Source of the DNA: Symsagittifera roscoffensis
Lineage: Eukaryota > Xenacoelomorpha > Acoela > Convolutidae
Length of the DNA stretch: 64,000 nucleotides
Direction: 5' to 3'
Assembly: GCF_963678635.1 (NCBI RefSeq)
Contig: NW_026971671.1
Location: 1 to 64,000 of the forward strand
A model generated the notes under the pieces. It had not been told where the DNA came from. It searched no databases and was given only the letters and a program-made list of their open reading frames with translations. This document shows, in pieces, positions 1-11,522 of this stretch. The translations under genes were made by a program, and so were the position numbers. The stretch's first letter is position 1, and each line of letters begins with the position of its first letter.

Positions 1-263
1 TATCTGGAGTTATTAAACATAAATCTGTGTTTTGGGTTTCGTTATGGTGTGTTAATTGTATAAAGGCGTTGAATGAATTTAAAGTAGGTGTCTGTATGTG
101 TCATTTTTTTACATAACATAATTTCATGTGAACAGTTCGAATCACGTTTTTCGGGTGTAAGCAATTGAAAGTTTAGTGCAAATTGGTTTATTTTTTTAAA
201 GTATGAGTCATACGCTTTGATAATTTTGAGTACAGTGTCGATAATGTTGGTATCTTTTTTTAT

Positions 264-638
264 TCATGTCGTCATTGTTAAATACAAGTTAGGGTCGTCT
301 TCAATAGCTGTGTCCTCCATATAGAATGTAATAGCATAATGATTAATAAAAAATATGTTACCTCGTGGTGCCACAAAAATGTTTAGTGTCTGAGTGAGTC
401 CTAGAGATGTTAGTTGTTTCTCGTGTAATGCGGTTGTTAGTTTGTGCAAGCGTGATTGGCATATTTCGTTTTCGGTGGAATTTTTGTAAAAGGGAAGTGA
501 TAATGTGGTAGTAAATTGGTAGTAAGAGGTCCATGGTAGTGTTGGAAACAGGCTATACTCATCAACGAAATTCAGCTGGTGGTTGTTAGTGGTCTGGTAG
601 TAAGTCTTTTGTGGGAAAAAGCGTAAGTTGTATTTCAA
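264..638 (-). pseudogene. Unidentified 124-codon reading frame, possible retroelement remnant
   Basis: A 124-codon minus-strand frame starting at an ATG. I do not recognise it. It is rich in Thr, Tyr, Asn and Gln, with no obvious signal peptide and no convincing membrane segment. The minus strand of 1-2906 is A/C-rich, like the minus strand of the Ty3/gypsy-like element at 31-34 kb, so a decayed retroelement coding region is a reasonable guess. Protein-like but interrupted sequence continues upstream on the same strand towards 885. It could equally be a chance open frame in biased DNA. Confidence 0.25.
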
Positions 639-1763
639 GAATTATTTTGTGTTAGTATGGAGTTAGTGAAGGAAGAACAGTCGGGCTGGCCATGGGTGGC
701 TGAGTAGGTGGTTTTGGTCATTGAGGTGTTTTTGTTTGAAGACTCTTTGGACTCTTGTTTCTCATTTGTTGGGTGATTGATTTGAGGATTCAGAGGTTAA
801 TATTGAGTGCGATAGCTGATGAATTGTTAGTGTAATAGTATTTGAAAGTTTTGTTGGTTATGATGAAGTTATCTAATCTTTGCTCTAGTTCTTCGGTGAC
901 GCGGGTTCATCACTGGCCATTGGGAAAAGATTGGGGTTGCGTCGGTAAAAGAAGAGGGGCTGGGAAGGATTAATCGGGAAGTTGGGAATGAGAGGACTGA
1001 AAGGGGGTTGTGAAAAAGTGGACGGGCTGAGAACGGAATCTTGGATTTCGATCGGGGTGTCTATGTCAGAATTATTGAATTGTGAAATTGTGTTGAATAC
1101 TATCCGGAAGAAATCATCGGAATCCAAGGTAGGTGAGTTAGTGGCGAATGTGGGTCTGGGAGAAGAAGTCAAGTCTGAAAGGGAAAGTGCCAGAGGAATG
1201 ACGCTGGAGGCTGGATGGATACGAAAGGGAACGATTTAGTGATCCATTCTGGCGGCTCATCGTGGGCGAAAAAGATGGTTGTTTTGAGAACTGACCTTTG
1301 CGGTATGTCGTTGTTCTACAATCTGTTTATATTTGTCGTCGATGTTTGGCTAGAGGAATGGTATATGAGAAACTGGGCTTTGTGGGTAGGTTTTGAGAGA
1401 TGTGCTCTGTTACTGCTAATGTATTTGTATAATTTTGTGGTACTAAAGATGAAGGCTAAATTTTTGTAGATTATGTAAGTATGGTGGTTCTATAGGTGTT
1501 GGATGAGCGTTGTCTTGTGAAGCATCTTATGCAATTGGTGTGTTTGATAGTTTTTTATCTTATTCGCTAATTTGAGCGTCGAGGAGAATTTTATTGATTG
1601 AAAGGGAAAAAGAATCAAAAAACGGTGCAAACAAAGTTAGTGCTATACTTCCTTGTTTGTTTATTTGTGTGTGTATTGTGCATATGTTGTAGATTCTTTC
1701 CAGTAGTGAGAAGAGGAGTTAAATTAAACATGGCGAATAACATAGTCAATCTTTCTAAGCTGT
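626..1763. repeat. Tandem duplication of about 1138 bp, unit 1
   Basis: This stretch is repeated immediately downstream at 1764-2906. Both units start with AGTTGTATTTCAAGA and end with CTTTCTAAGCTGTAG, and positions correspond at an offset of 1138-1140. By eye the copies differ at a few percent of sites plus a few one- or two-base indels, making this the most diverged of the large tandem duplications in the window. Confidence 0.9.
885..1172 (-). pseudogene. Unidentified Pro/Ser-rich 95-codon frame, copy 1
   Basis: A 95-codon minus-strand frame whose predicted peptide is rich in Pro, Ser, Phe and Asn, with several PF and PN pairs and no recognised domain. The equivalent frame in the second tandem unit (2023-2310) is also open, but the peptides differ at about seven positions while few silent differences are visible. 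That does not look like protein-level selection since the duplication. I read it as the remnant of a retroelement coding region or as a chance frame. Protein-like sequence with stops continues downstream on the minus strand towards 640. Confidence 0.25.
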
Positions 1764-2906
1764 AGTTGTATTTCAAGATTTATTTTGTGTTAGTATGGAG
1801 TTGGTGAAGGAAGTACAGTCGGGCTGGCCGTGGGTGGCTGAGTAGGTGGGTTTGGTTATTGAGGTGTTTTTGTTTGAAGACTCTTTGGACTCTTGTTTCT
1901 CATTTGTTGGGTGATTGATTTGAGGATTCAGAGGTTAATATTGAGTGCGATAGCTGATGAATTGTTAGTGTAATAGGATTTGAAAGTTTTGTTGGTTATG
2001 ATGAAGTTATCTAATCTTTGCTCTAGTTCTTCGATGACGCGGGTTGATCACTGGCCATTGGGAAGAGATTGGGGTTGCGTCGGTATAAGAAGAGGGGCTG
2101 GGAAGGATTAATCGGGAAGTTGGGAATGAGAGGACTGAAAGGGGGTTGTGAAAAAGTGGACGGGCTGTGAACGGAATCTTGGATTTCGACCGGGGTGTCT
2201 ATGTCAGAATTATTGAATTGTGAAATTGTGTTGAATATTATCCGGAAGAAATCATCGGAGTCCAAGGTAGGTGAGTTAGTGGCGAATGTGGGTCTGGGAG
2301 ATGAAGTCAAGTCTGAAAGGGAAAGTGCCAGAGGATTGACGCTGGAGGCTGGATGGATACGAAAGGGAACGATTTAGTAATCCATTCTGGTGGCTCATCG
2401 TGGGCGAAAAAGATGATTGTTTTGAGAACTGACCTTTGCGGTATGTCGTTGTTCTACAATCTGTTTATATTTGTCGTCGATATTTTGGCTAGAGGAATGG
2501 TATATGAGAAACTGGGCTTTGTGGGTAGATTTTGAGAGATGTGCTCTGTTACTGCTAATGCATTTGTATAATTTCGTGGTACTAAAGATGAAGGCTAAAT
2601 TTTTGTAGAATATGTAAGCATGGTGGTTCTATAGGTGTTTGATGAGCGTTGTCTTGTGAAACATCTTATGCAGTTGGTGTGTTTTTAAATTTTTTTATCT
2701 TATTTGCTAATTTGAGCGTCGAGGAGAATTTTATTGATTGAAAGGGAAAAAGAACCAAAAAATGGTGCAAGCAAAGTTAGTGCTATACTTCCTTGTTTGT
2801 TTATTTGTGTGTGTATTGCGCATATGTTGTAGATTCTTTTCAGTAGTGAGAAGAGGAGTTGAAATAAACATGGCGTATAACATAGTCAATCTTTCTAAGC
2901 TGTAGT
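1764..2906. repeat. Tandem duplication of about 1138 bp, unit 2
   Basis: Second copy of 626-1763. It ends in CTTTCTAAGCTGTAG followed by unrelated AT-rich sequence. It shares the GGGCTGGCC..GGGTGGCTGAGTAGGTGG block (near 690 in unit 1 and 1825 in unit 2) and the TTTGTTTATTTGTGTGTGTATTG block near its end. Confidence 0.9.
2023..2310 (-). pseudogene. Unidentified Pro/Ser-rich 95-codon frame, copy 2
   Basis: Tandem copy of the frame at 885-1172, the same length and also open. Replacement differences include I/V, L/H, F/L, E/Q and P/S, so the sequence is drifting rather than being conserved as a protein. No function can be assigned. Confidence 0.25.
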
Positions 2907-3875
2907 AGGTCCATCATACAAAAGGGAGAATTTCATTTTGAATTTACAAAACTAAAAAAATTATAGGTGAAATATCTAGTGGACGGTACTTTTTACCGTT
3001 AAGGTATATATCTATATATATACTCAGAACTCAAAATTCAAATTTTTATTTAAAATTTTTTTTTCTAGATTATTCTTACATCCTTCACATCAAAAAAATG
3101 ACGACTTAAGGCCTATCACGTCGTTTTTGTGCTGCGACGGAAGGTTTCGCTGTGTCAATCCGTGGGAAAAGCACATACTACCCGGTCAGTCCCTTTTATT
3201 GTCCCCATTGATCGCATAACGCCGGGTTATCGTCAAGTAGTCTTCCACATCTCTATAAATAACGTTACAAACCGCATTAGAGAAGGAAATTTATCTACTC
3301 AACCTCAACTCACTGCGTGTCATATATGGCATCGTACTACATCTCACTGCCTTTCAACAATTTCACAAAAATTGCACTATGAGGAGTGTTCTAGATAACG
3401 TTTCTTTTCTGACTACTTACGACATCTCTCCATAAAAATTCTTCTCGCTCTTGCTGATTAAAAAGTTGGGACGTGGCACGGCCATGCACTCGTTAAATTT
3501 AACTTAATGTCACTCACCAAGTATAATCATTCTTTTATGCGTTTACCTAAATATTAAAACTAAGAAACTCTGTAGCTAGGAAAGGTAATGAGGTACTCAT
3601 CCTCTTTGAGCCAGCGTACCCTAACCCTACCAGGTCGCCACACAGTGAACACGTGTCTTACACAGGTTAAAAACTTCAGTCAGGTTCAACTTATGCTCTG
3701 TATAAATATGTAAATAGCATTAACGAAAACTTTCATTGTTATTCCACAATTGCAAAAATTTGATATTCCTTAAAGACTGGCTTAACAAAACTACAACAAA
3801 ACAAAAAGTTTAACAGTTTCAATAATCAAGCTTATTTGATTGGTACAAGTTTTAGCGCACAAAGACAATTAAGTT

Positions 3876-3880
<5 letters not shown>
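2907..3880. other. Non-coding AT-rich stretch with a retroelement-end fragment
   Basis: No supported gene. A short hairpin ACGGTA-CTTTT-TACCGT lies near 2983-2999. About 3060-3172 resembles 30805-30915 in the same orientation (TTCTAGA, then GACGACT..AAGGCCTAT.ACGTCGTTTT.GTGCTG, then ACGGAAGGTT), which is inside the terminal region of the 29-44 kb element family. This is probably a small fragment of a related element. The remainder to 3880 shows nothing I can identify. Confidence 0.55.

Positions 3881-3912
<32 letters not shown>
3881..3912. repeat. (CT)16 microsatellite
   Basis: An uninterrupted run of sixteen CT dinucleotides, preceded by TTTCTTT. It lies just beyond the 3' (left) end of the large minus-strand coding block. 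Confidence 0.97.
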
Positions 3913-3915
<3 letters not shown>

Positions 3916-3949
3916 TTTCTATATATCTTTCCATTGCCTCTTGCTCCTG

Positions 3950-5074
3950 CTATTCTGATTCACTGTCCTCCAGGACTTTTTGCAATATGTCAAAAGAGTT
4001 GCGGGCTCGGTTCCAGAGTTCCAGCATCCACGGTTTGCAACAAAGCAGTAAACTCACGTTCACCTCCTGCTCCCGGTTCCTGCGAAAGCTGCTATGCAGG
4101 CACAGGCTCACATTCCGTTTTAGGTCAGCTTGTAAGACCTCTTTTTTTTCTTGATCACTAACACAAGGCGTTCTAGCTACTCCCTTCACCGCAGTGGTGA
4201 CGGCGTTCCTGTGCGTCAGGATTACTCCCTTATAGGATCTCGGTCCTATATCTAACTGGAAGGGTGTATAGGCTTCCGTGTTTCTGGACATATGACGCTT
4301 CGCCCGTTCATACATCCATGACTTCATGACTGCCCGGAACTAAGGCATCAACCTCTGCCTTTTTCATATTCTCTCAATGGCTCTGGGTATCCTCAGAATC
4401 TTGCAGGTGGTTCTGAAAAGATCCAAAGTGTGTTTACATTTCACGCTACTCATTTGCTCAGGCGTCGGCATCGTCGTTTCCTGCTCGTTCGTGCCCGCGT
4501 TGGCTTCTAACCATCTCACCGCCAGCATGGCAATAACTACCACGATCGACACTGGCTGGTTTTGGTCTGGCAACCCCGTTCAGTACAACTCCTCCACGTC
4601 CCACACTAACACCAGATTCCCGCGCTTGGCGTACCATAATGTCTGCGCCAGACAGTGACAAGGATATTCCTCATGGGTCATTAAGATGTTCCTTCGGGCC
4701 CGGTACCCTGAAGCTCCTACTAACGGTTCCACTTCTGTCATATTTCGTTGTACGTTGTCTTTTTCATCAATGGTGGTAAAATTCGGTGGGAACAATTCGC
4801 TTGCTTTCTTCTTCTGGAATTCACTCACAATACCCTCACCCAACCTCATGAAACTTTCACCCACTATGTACTGCAACTCGCCTTCAGATCTCCTAGGGAC
4901 GGCCCGAATGATCTTCGTCAGAAAGTCATACGATTTTTTTGACATTCTGGCCAACCTCACGCGTTTTGGTATGGAGAAGAGTTGGTCAACCAACACCTGC
5001 TGCGTCCTCGCATCCATCATCACCATGTGCGTAGGGCATTTGCTATTGCAATATCGTGCGGAGCTCGAACCCAC
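3950..5074 (-). pseudogene. 3'-terminal reading frame of the giant retroelement, broken
   Basis: One minus-strand frame can be read from 5074 to 3950 (about 375 codons) with three internal stops, near 4579, 4361 and 4343. The three open pieces would otherwise be called as separate short genes. The predicted protein is hydrophilic and rich in Arg, Lys and Glu, ending in a Ser/Glu-rich tail. No domain is recognised. It follows the frame at 5020-6090 with a small overlap in a different frame, consistent with one frameshift in a single ancestral gene. I interpret it as the C-terminal end of the downstream polyprotein of the giant element. A separate ORF cannot be excluded. Confidence 0.5.
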
Positions 5075-6090
5075 CAGATACTTCGAGCCAGTAGGTCTAT
5101 GATAAGCCTCACTGTCCTCATATTCATTTCAATTTCCAGAACTTCTCGCCAACCTCCAATTTTCTGCTCCGTTTGCAACGCTCCAGGGAACACTTCCACA
5201 TTCAAGGACTTGACCAGCCCATGGACACGCTCCAGGCGTTCCAATGACCCGATGGAGCAGGTCATGCTGCAAAATCCCAAATCAGTAATCAAGTTTACTT
5301 CCGATACCGCATGACAGTCCGCAATCAATTCCATTTCACTCTTTCCGACATGCTTAGACTTCCATACAATTTAGCTAGTTGGCTATCTTGCTCACTCGGC
5401 GTATTTAGGCAATGGCCCGTACCACATAGATGTCCTTCCATCCCACAACTGAAAGATTACTTGGAGAACTTCCCTCGGACGATTCCGTGGCTGGTCTGCC
5501 GTTATTCTTTGCTACTTTCCTGGCCAACAGATGGTGTGTTACGGCCAAATCGTGCAGACTTCGTCATCATGCAAATCCAATGGGACATCTGCCGTCATAT
5601 CCCAGATCAAACGGTCGTTCGGATGTGGGCACCATGAAGACTTCATGAGATCCCACATGGTTACAAAGCTGGTCTTCAAGGGAACGTCCCAGGAACCGCA
5701 TTCAAAGCCCACTTGCCCCTTCAGCTCGGGAAGCGAGGGTTCAACCACTCGTTCCTCCCAAATGATTCCCAGTTTGGGTTGTTCCACCATAAAACTGCCG
5801 GTTTCTTTGACTCTCCCGACCCTGAAATCAAGGGTTATGACCTGTTCATAGTCAAAATCTGCTTCCCTGGCATCCTCATCCACAAAATGGTTGTACGCTA
5901 TTCCTGGTATGCCGGATACGTATTGAAATGACTTCAGCTTACCCAAGGTTGCATAATCCTCGGGATCTCTGACTGTTTCAATGGATCCACGACTCACCTT
6001 CAGCTCCTTGTTGGAGTTTTTCCTCACCTCCTCACCTCCGCGGTAGCTCTCTATGTCGTTAGACTCCTTACTCTGTATCAGCAACGACAT
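5020..6090 (-). pseudogene. Downstream polyprotein segment of the giant retroelement, broken
   Basis: Minus-strand coding-like sequence in at least three pieces: 6090-5539 (183 codons from an ATG), a frameshifted continuation to about 5405, and 5334-5020. It has ordinary amphipathic protein composition with balanced charge, unlike the AT-rich shadows around it. No domain is recognised. It sits between 6232-7377 and 3950-5074 on the same strand, with frame changes that look like single-base indels. Whether this was its own ORF starting at the ATG at 6090 or part of a longer polyprotein is not decidable here. Confidence 0.45.
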
Positions 6091-6231
6091 GTGCTTATTT
6101 AACTCCAGGAGAGCCCTTAGAAAGATTCATTCACGATCAAATCTTCCTTGCCGAATGGTTTTTATTTAATCCTCTAATACAGGAGTGGGGATACGGTCCA
6201 CCATGAGCCTAGGCTATCGCTACTCCTACTA

Positions 6232-7377
6232 CTAAGCAACGCGCGGAGCTTCCATGAGTTCCAGCTCCTGCTCCTTCGGTTTCGAATCATTACTAGATTC
6301 GTATTCTGATCTTTTGATTCCCATCAGGCACCAAGCCAATCGCATTTGCAAGTCAGTCCTCGTACACGGGTAGGCTAGGTATGCTGCCACCGTCGCAGGT
6401 GCATGCACGGTTTCATCGAAGTATCTCTGGAGTGCCGCCCTCCAAGAGATTTTTAACAACTGCCCCAACCCGATTTCGTTCGCCGCCGAGGACATTCTGT
6501 AAACTCCTATAGGTAATCTTGCATGGCATTCTTTTCATCGCAGGCCATCAAGTGCCCTCTCGCTGAATTCCTTGCCTTGAGTATCTTCACATATCCTCCG
6601 GCGGGATCACCCATGTGGACTAAGTCGGGTATTGTGATCCGAGTGTACTCGACCACACCGAGATGTCCCTTCAGTTTCAGCCGTGTCAGGTTGTTGGCGA
6701 GGGCTTATAGTCATCAAGCCCACCAGATCAACACTGGCTGATGACTTCCATTTGAAGCTTCGTATCCTCAAAGGTTTGTGCATTCTTCTTAGATTTCGAG
6801 GCCGTTGAGACCAAGCCTGTTAGTAACATAGGTGTCATCGGGTTTTTTTTCTCCCTCACCCGATGCCGAGCAATCTCCCTGTTCATTTTCACTCGGGCGA
6901 GATGCTTTGGCTAAGGTCAATACCTCACTTTTGACTTTATCACTTTTTAGTTCACTGTTTTACTCCCTGCTCTACTTCTCAATCCCTTCAGCCATTTCTT
7001 GGATCGCCTTATTGGTTGTCTCTTCGTAGTCTGATGATCATCGGCACTGTCTTTCGTGACTGACTCGGTCAGAATGTCAGACTCTATGGAGCTCATCAGT
7101 TTCTCTAGAACCTCGAGCATAATGGGCTAATTCAACACCACCTTGCTTACGGACTGCGTCACGTATCTTCGTATTACGTCCCAAGTCCTCTCCATGAAGG
7201 CCACTCGGTTCCAGGCTACTACCGTCTTGCACTCCAATTCACTCTTCTATCTCTTCCATTCCTTCTCTGGCAATGTGCCTAGGAAGGATACCCTCATCGT
7301 GTCTTCGATTCGTCTTGTCCTAGGTGACTCGTGAAGCAGTTTTTGTACCTCCCTACTCCGGGAACTCAATGCCAGGC
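6232..7377 (-). pseudogene. Downstream polyprotein segment of the giant retroelement, frameshifted
   Basis: A minus-strand frame continues from the end of the 421-codon frame after a one-base shift at about 7380. It reads protein-like to about 7010 with two stops, shifts frame again, and is followed by coding-like pieces at about 6900-6500. It ends in an 87-codon open frame (6495-6232) that stops at TAG. Recognisable qualities are a basic, Trp-containing helical stretch around 7200-7100 and an acidic Ser/Glu/Lys stretch around 6950-6850. No domain is recognised. The sequential same-strand frames argue for one decayed gene rather than several small ones. Confidence 0.4.
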
Positions 7378-8995
7378 CTATTGGGTCTGCTGTTGACAGG
7401 CTGCTGGTGCCTCCTTCGTCGGGGACATAAATGAAGATGGCATAATCAACAATAGGGGCTCATCGACATCCCCGTCGTCGTCGTCGTCTTCACCAAACTG
7501 ATACTCCAGCAAGTCCCTTTCCAACGCATCTAAGTCCAACCCAACCGTCTTGTCCTCTTTCACCTCCATGGGATCTTCATCCTGATCAGTCACGTCATTG
7601 TCCTTGGCATCTGGTTTTGGTCCAGGTACCGAGGGGCCCTGGCGCATATCCATGCGCGAATCTGGCCGAGGCGGCACAGTCAAATCCCCTGCATGGTAGA
7701 ACAGTTCATCGCGCACCAGGAATTCCACCGACTCATAGCCATGCGGCGCCAAATCATCTACTCTCATGTAGATGCCTCCTCTGCACTCCCTTGTCACTTC
7801 TAATAGTTTTACTTTCACTTCTCCTGGCCACTTCAATCGTGACAAATCATCGGCTCGTGTGTACACGTTATTCCATACATCAGCGGAAACCCCGGGTTCC
7901 CTGGATGGTGGTGCCTTAATCTTCTTCGGATTCCATGCATCAGGAAACGTAAAATCAAATATGCGCACGGCCGCAACTTTCCAGCTCCATCCCTCCACTT
8001 CATTTGCGATGCGAGGGGCAATGGTGGGAGAAGTGACTCCCAGCAACATCCTCCTTTGGGGACCATGGTGATTCTCCTTGACGTGTGCATATGCTTCCAG
8101 CCAAGCTGGGACCCGCATCTCCTCTCCTGAACCCTTCACCACTGGTCGCACATTCCAAAGCTTAGAGTTAAACTGGACATGGGTAATGTCCTCTCCGCCC
8201 ATTCTAAATTTGAAATTGTTGTTGAAGTCCATCAGCATCCATCCCGGCTCCGCTGTTCTTCCGAACAAGCTGTCGTCGCTGGCCAATCCTCTCAGTTCTT
8301 TCTGTTCCACCCAATTCAGCACGGAGCAATCCACCACGGGGACTAGGTTGACATACAGTACTGAGTTTCTGTACGCTTCAACCTGCACGTCAGGAAAAGC
8401 GTGTGACATCACCGGTCCAGATACCACAGTGACGAACTCCCTAAGTCCAAAGACTAGAGCCAGCGGATCAATCCGCATCATCACGGCCAGATCAGTCAGC
8501 AAGGAATTGCTACATAGCTGTTTACACTCGCTAATTCCCGTTGCGACCTTATCTTCTTCAGTGACGCTCAGATTCTGTTGCAGGAGATTTTGGATCAGGA
8601 GTGTTCTCCAGTCTTTCATCTCCTGATAGGAGGCGGTTTCCAACTGCGCGCTGAACTCTCGGCTCGTCTCTTATAACTGCTCAGGGTAACGCAGAATCAG
8701 TAATAACTCACCCAATCGACCATACGTCATCTTAATTAGGGTGAGGAGTCCATCCATCCTTAGGTCCTCTAATGCTTGAGTGAAGAGATTCGCGGGTCCC
8801 TTCACGAAGTTTTTGTGGCCATAACTTCCTGATGACTCTAACGAAGCTTGCAATCAAATTCCTTGAGGCCCTCAGGTAGCACGTGAACAAGAAGGATGGT
8901 GTCCATCCCACTCCCATTAATCCTAGGATTGCTTCAGATCTTTCATATTGTGCCCTTGTGGCCAAAACGACCGACTGGAACTTGTCCAACGACAT
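7378..8995 (-). pseudogene. Unidentified downstream protein of the giant retroelement; contains the longest open frame of the window
   Basis: The frame 8643-7378 is open for 421 codons. The same frame continues upstream to 8853 with a single TAA at 8671-8673, and one frameshift near 8850 joins it to the ATG-initiated frame at 8995. The ancestral protein therefore had at least about 540 residues here. The N-terminal half is Leu-rich and helical, the middle is mixed with several Trp and Pro, and the C-terminal part is very acidic, with a Glu-Asp5-Gly run near codon 388 of the 421-codon frame. I see no known catalytic motif. It lies directly downstream of the SGNH-like modules on the same strand and probably belonged to the same polyprotein. 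Confidence 0.5.
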
Positions 8996-8999
8996 CGTG

Positions 9000-10362
9000 T
9001 TTACGCCTTATATCATTTGAAGCCTCTGGCCAGCCCCCGTTCATTCAACAAAGTTTTCAGATACTCGTTTCTTTCTTTTATCACCGCTAGAGCATCTTCG
9101 AAAGCGTCTTCCCCAATGTGCATACATTTGGTTACAAATACAGCCACGAGTTATTGTGCGGCTTTGTCCTTAGGACCAGTGCCATGAGGTACTCTTCTGA
9201 TGATGACAGTTTCCTTCTGATCATCCTTTCTTGTACATCCCTCACATAATCCATCTACCTGAACCAGAGGTCATTCGCCACATGTTGCATTAACACAAGG
9301 TTGTCATCTACTCCTGGTGTCAATTTTAGCAACCTGGCGAAGATGGACAGTTCCAACACCATGACTTCGTCCAGCACCACACAATTTCTGCTATGCTTCT
9401 TAAGTCCATGGATGGCGTTTGAAATATCCGCCCAGACAGCAGGAAATTCAGAGCGAAGAGGGTAGTAATTGCCATGATCGACGGATCTGTTCGGCGCGGG
9501 AATGATCACATCAAGCTGTCCCTCTGCTATTGTAGTGACCATCGTGTAAACAAACTGTATTCCGGCAGCGCCGCATATCCGGTGACAACATAAAGACAAT
9601 TATCACCGCGTTCCTCTTGAAGCGTTGCCGCACCGCTACTTGCACATCAGCCATGGCCGAAAGGAGCGTCATGATTGCTTCTCCCATGACGTCATTGCTG
9701 GGAACTGATCGTTCTGTGAGGCCAGCCAGCAGCCCTCAGCTCTGTAGGTGATCATTGGAGCCGGCGATTATCATCAACTGTGGGTCCATACTGACGATTC
9801 TTTGTACGCCTATCGCCATGCCCACTGCCTGTCCCCAATACAGCGTGGGAGCAGTTAGGAAAATTACATCGGGCCAGAAGGGGGAACGAGGCGTGTAGAG
9901 ATAATCCGAACTAGCCACTATTAGATACTTGGCCTTCTTGAGGTCAAGGGGATCATATGCAGCAAACAGACAATCGCCCATCGGTTTCTCCAGTCCTCTA
10001 TACCTCCTGTCATCTCCTCTCACCGAGGTAGCTCTGGTGGCTCAGGGAACTTTCGATACATCTTGTGGTGTATATTATTGGACCTATTCTCCGTGGTGAA
10101 CTTGCCACTCTGTAAAGTGGTACCAACTCTCTGGCCCTCCGACTGACATCCGTTAGGGATCGTGTATTTAGGGGTCCCATGGTTTTGTCCTGAGGCAACC
10201 CATCGAGATCCACAAAACTGAGCGCGGTAGCGGAGCTGAACTGCTCTTGCTCCGCCAATAGCCATTCCACGCCCGATATCCGGTACAATCCCGACACCAT
10301 CTCGACAGTCTTCTGGCGTCTACTCGACTCCTCAAAGTATTCATTTTTAAGGTTTCCAGCAT
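9000..10362 (-). pseudogene. Second SGNH-hydrolase-like module, duplicated copy (left)
   Basis: Minus-strand pieces 10362-10168, 10300-10010, 10023-9736 and 9599-9255 form one coding path with frameshifts near 10170, 10020 and 9560 and a TGA at 9736 (an Arg codon turned stop). The 10023-9736 piece has a beta-strand then DYLY, then FWPDVIFLTAPTLYW, then LMIIAGSNDHL. The GSND looks like the SGNH block III (GxND) that sits in the oxyanion hole. Sequence after 9255 continues as an acidic, helical linker towards 9000. The family is inferred from motif order and fold-like pattern, and a clear block I GDS is not seen. This is the left member of the 2527 bp duplication. Confidence 0.45.
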
Positions 10363-10749
10363 GTCAGCTTTCTATTGCCACAACGCACTGGGATCTGGAC
10401 GGTTCCAGAGCAGCACGCTTGTTGGCTCAACTCTCTCTGCTGGTGTAGCAGTTGCCGATGAATTTCCCACTGGCACACTCATGGAGGCCTGAGAACTCGT
10501 CTCATTAGGTCTTCCCAACCGGCTCTCCAAAGATTATCTTCGAGGAGGGGAAACCAGGGACCGCGGGAACAGTAACACGCGCTTCGGATGTCAGGAGTCC
10601 CAGAAGATTAGCGAGTGACTCTGGTACGTTGATCCTCACTCTGCCTCTGCCAGTCAAGCTGGTCCGCGCCAGGGCGTCATTCGTCCTGAGTTCTCCTTCT
10701 ATCTCCTCGATTCTCGTTTGAAAGGCGCCATTGATCCATCGCCTTTCTC

Positions 10750-11271
10750 TCAGTGTATTGAAATATATGCCATCTCTGTGGTGAGATGATCAGTCATGCG
10801 CAACGTGTTTTCCAAATCCAAGAGGCGTAATCCGCCTGAATTGCTCTTGATCAGATTACGGACAATTTCATTCCATCGAGTCACGTTGCCATTCCTGAAG
10901 TCAACCACCGGCGTGCCCACTTCCGGGTTCTGCGGGATCCTGCACAGCACCACAAGCCTCAGTTTGAATTTCTCTTTCAGCTCATTCAAAGAGCAGACCA
11001 CCAGAAGTTCCCACCTGCTCTCTAGGGTAACAGGAGCCCTCGAGATATCTTTGGTGCCCAACATCACTATCAAGTTATCCACCTGGTCCTCATTCTGAGA
11101 CTCCATCATCTTGATGACCTGGGCCACAGAGGCTCCTCCGCAAGACACGAAAGTTGTCTGACCATTCACAAAGATCTCGTTCAGGCCCCTCACCAGGCTA
11201 TCTCCTACATTCAGATGACGATTTCCTGAAGGAATTGCTTGATCACTCACGGCCGGGTTCCAGTTCATCAA
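10750..11271 (-). pseudogene. SGNH/GDSL-hydrolase-like domain, truncated duplicated copy
   Basis: A 173-codon frame carrying the same domain as 13277-13957, but its N-terminus is cut by the duplication junction at 11286. It contains block I GDSL, a GTKD in the position of block III GxND, and ends in a frame disrupted just before the expected block V. It differs from the other copy by very few substitutions, for example N/T near the middle. SGNH hydrolases are esterases or lipases using a Ser-Asp-His triad. Activity is not expected here given the frameshift. Confidence 0.6.
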
Positions 11272-11273
11272 GT

Positions 11274-11522
11274 TCAGGCAGGCTCCTCAGGTCCTCTAAT
11301 GCTTGAGTGAAGAGATTCGCGGGTCCCTTCACGAAGTTTTTGTGGCCATAACTTCCTGATGACTCTAACGAAGCTTGCAATCAAATTCCTTGAGGCCCTC
11401 AGGTAGCACGTGAACAAGAAGGATGGTGTCCATCCCACTCCCATTAATCCTAGGATTGCTTCAGATCTTTCATATTGTGCCCTTGTGGCCAAAACGACCG
11501 ACTGGAACTTGTCCAACGACAT
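11274..11522 (-). pseudogene. Helical linker after SGNH-like module, truncated by duplication junction
   Basis: A frame opening at the ATG at 11522 that is identical in its first 77 codons to the frame at 8995. It then runs into the tandem junction near 11287 and gains five foreign codons. In the left copy the gene continues into the 421-codon frame. In this copy that continuation is missing, so this is the dead-end copy of the duplication. Confidence 0.6.

Larger units (their letters stand above)
8762..11286. repeat. Tandem duplication of 2527 bp, unit 1
   Basis: Repeated at 11287-13813 at an offset of 2527. The right edge is defined where TTCAGGCAGGCTCC is followed by TCAGGTCC in this unit and AGGATGCTCC in the other. 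The left edge is defined by AGGTCCTCTAATGC. By eye only about ten substitutions separate the units, roughly 99.6 percent identity. The segment holds the SGNH-like parts of the giant element. Confidence 0.95.

Noticed and set aside
982-1469. Plus-strand open frames over the 1.1 kb tandem unit
   Set aside because: They overlap the minus frames, have low-complexity composition, are not the same length in the two copies, and show no motif.
7617-8626. Long plus-strand frames opposite the 421-codon frame (for example 182 codons at 8078-8626)
   Set aside because: They mirror the minus-strand gene, which has better protein composition and continues into same-strand neighbours.
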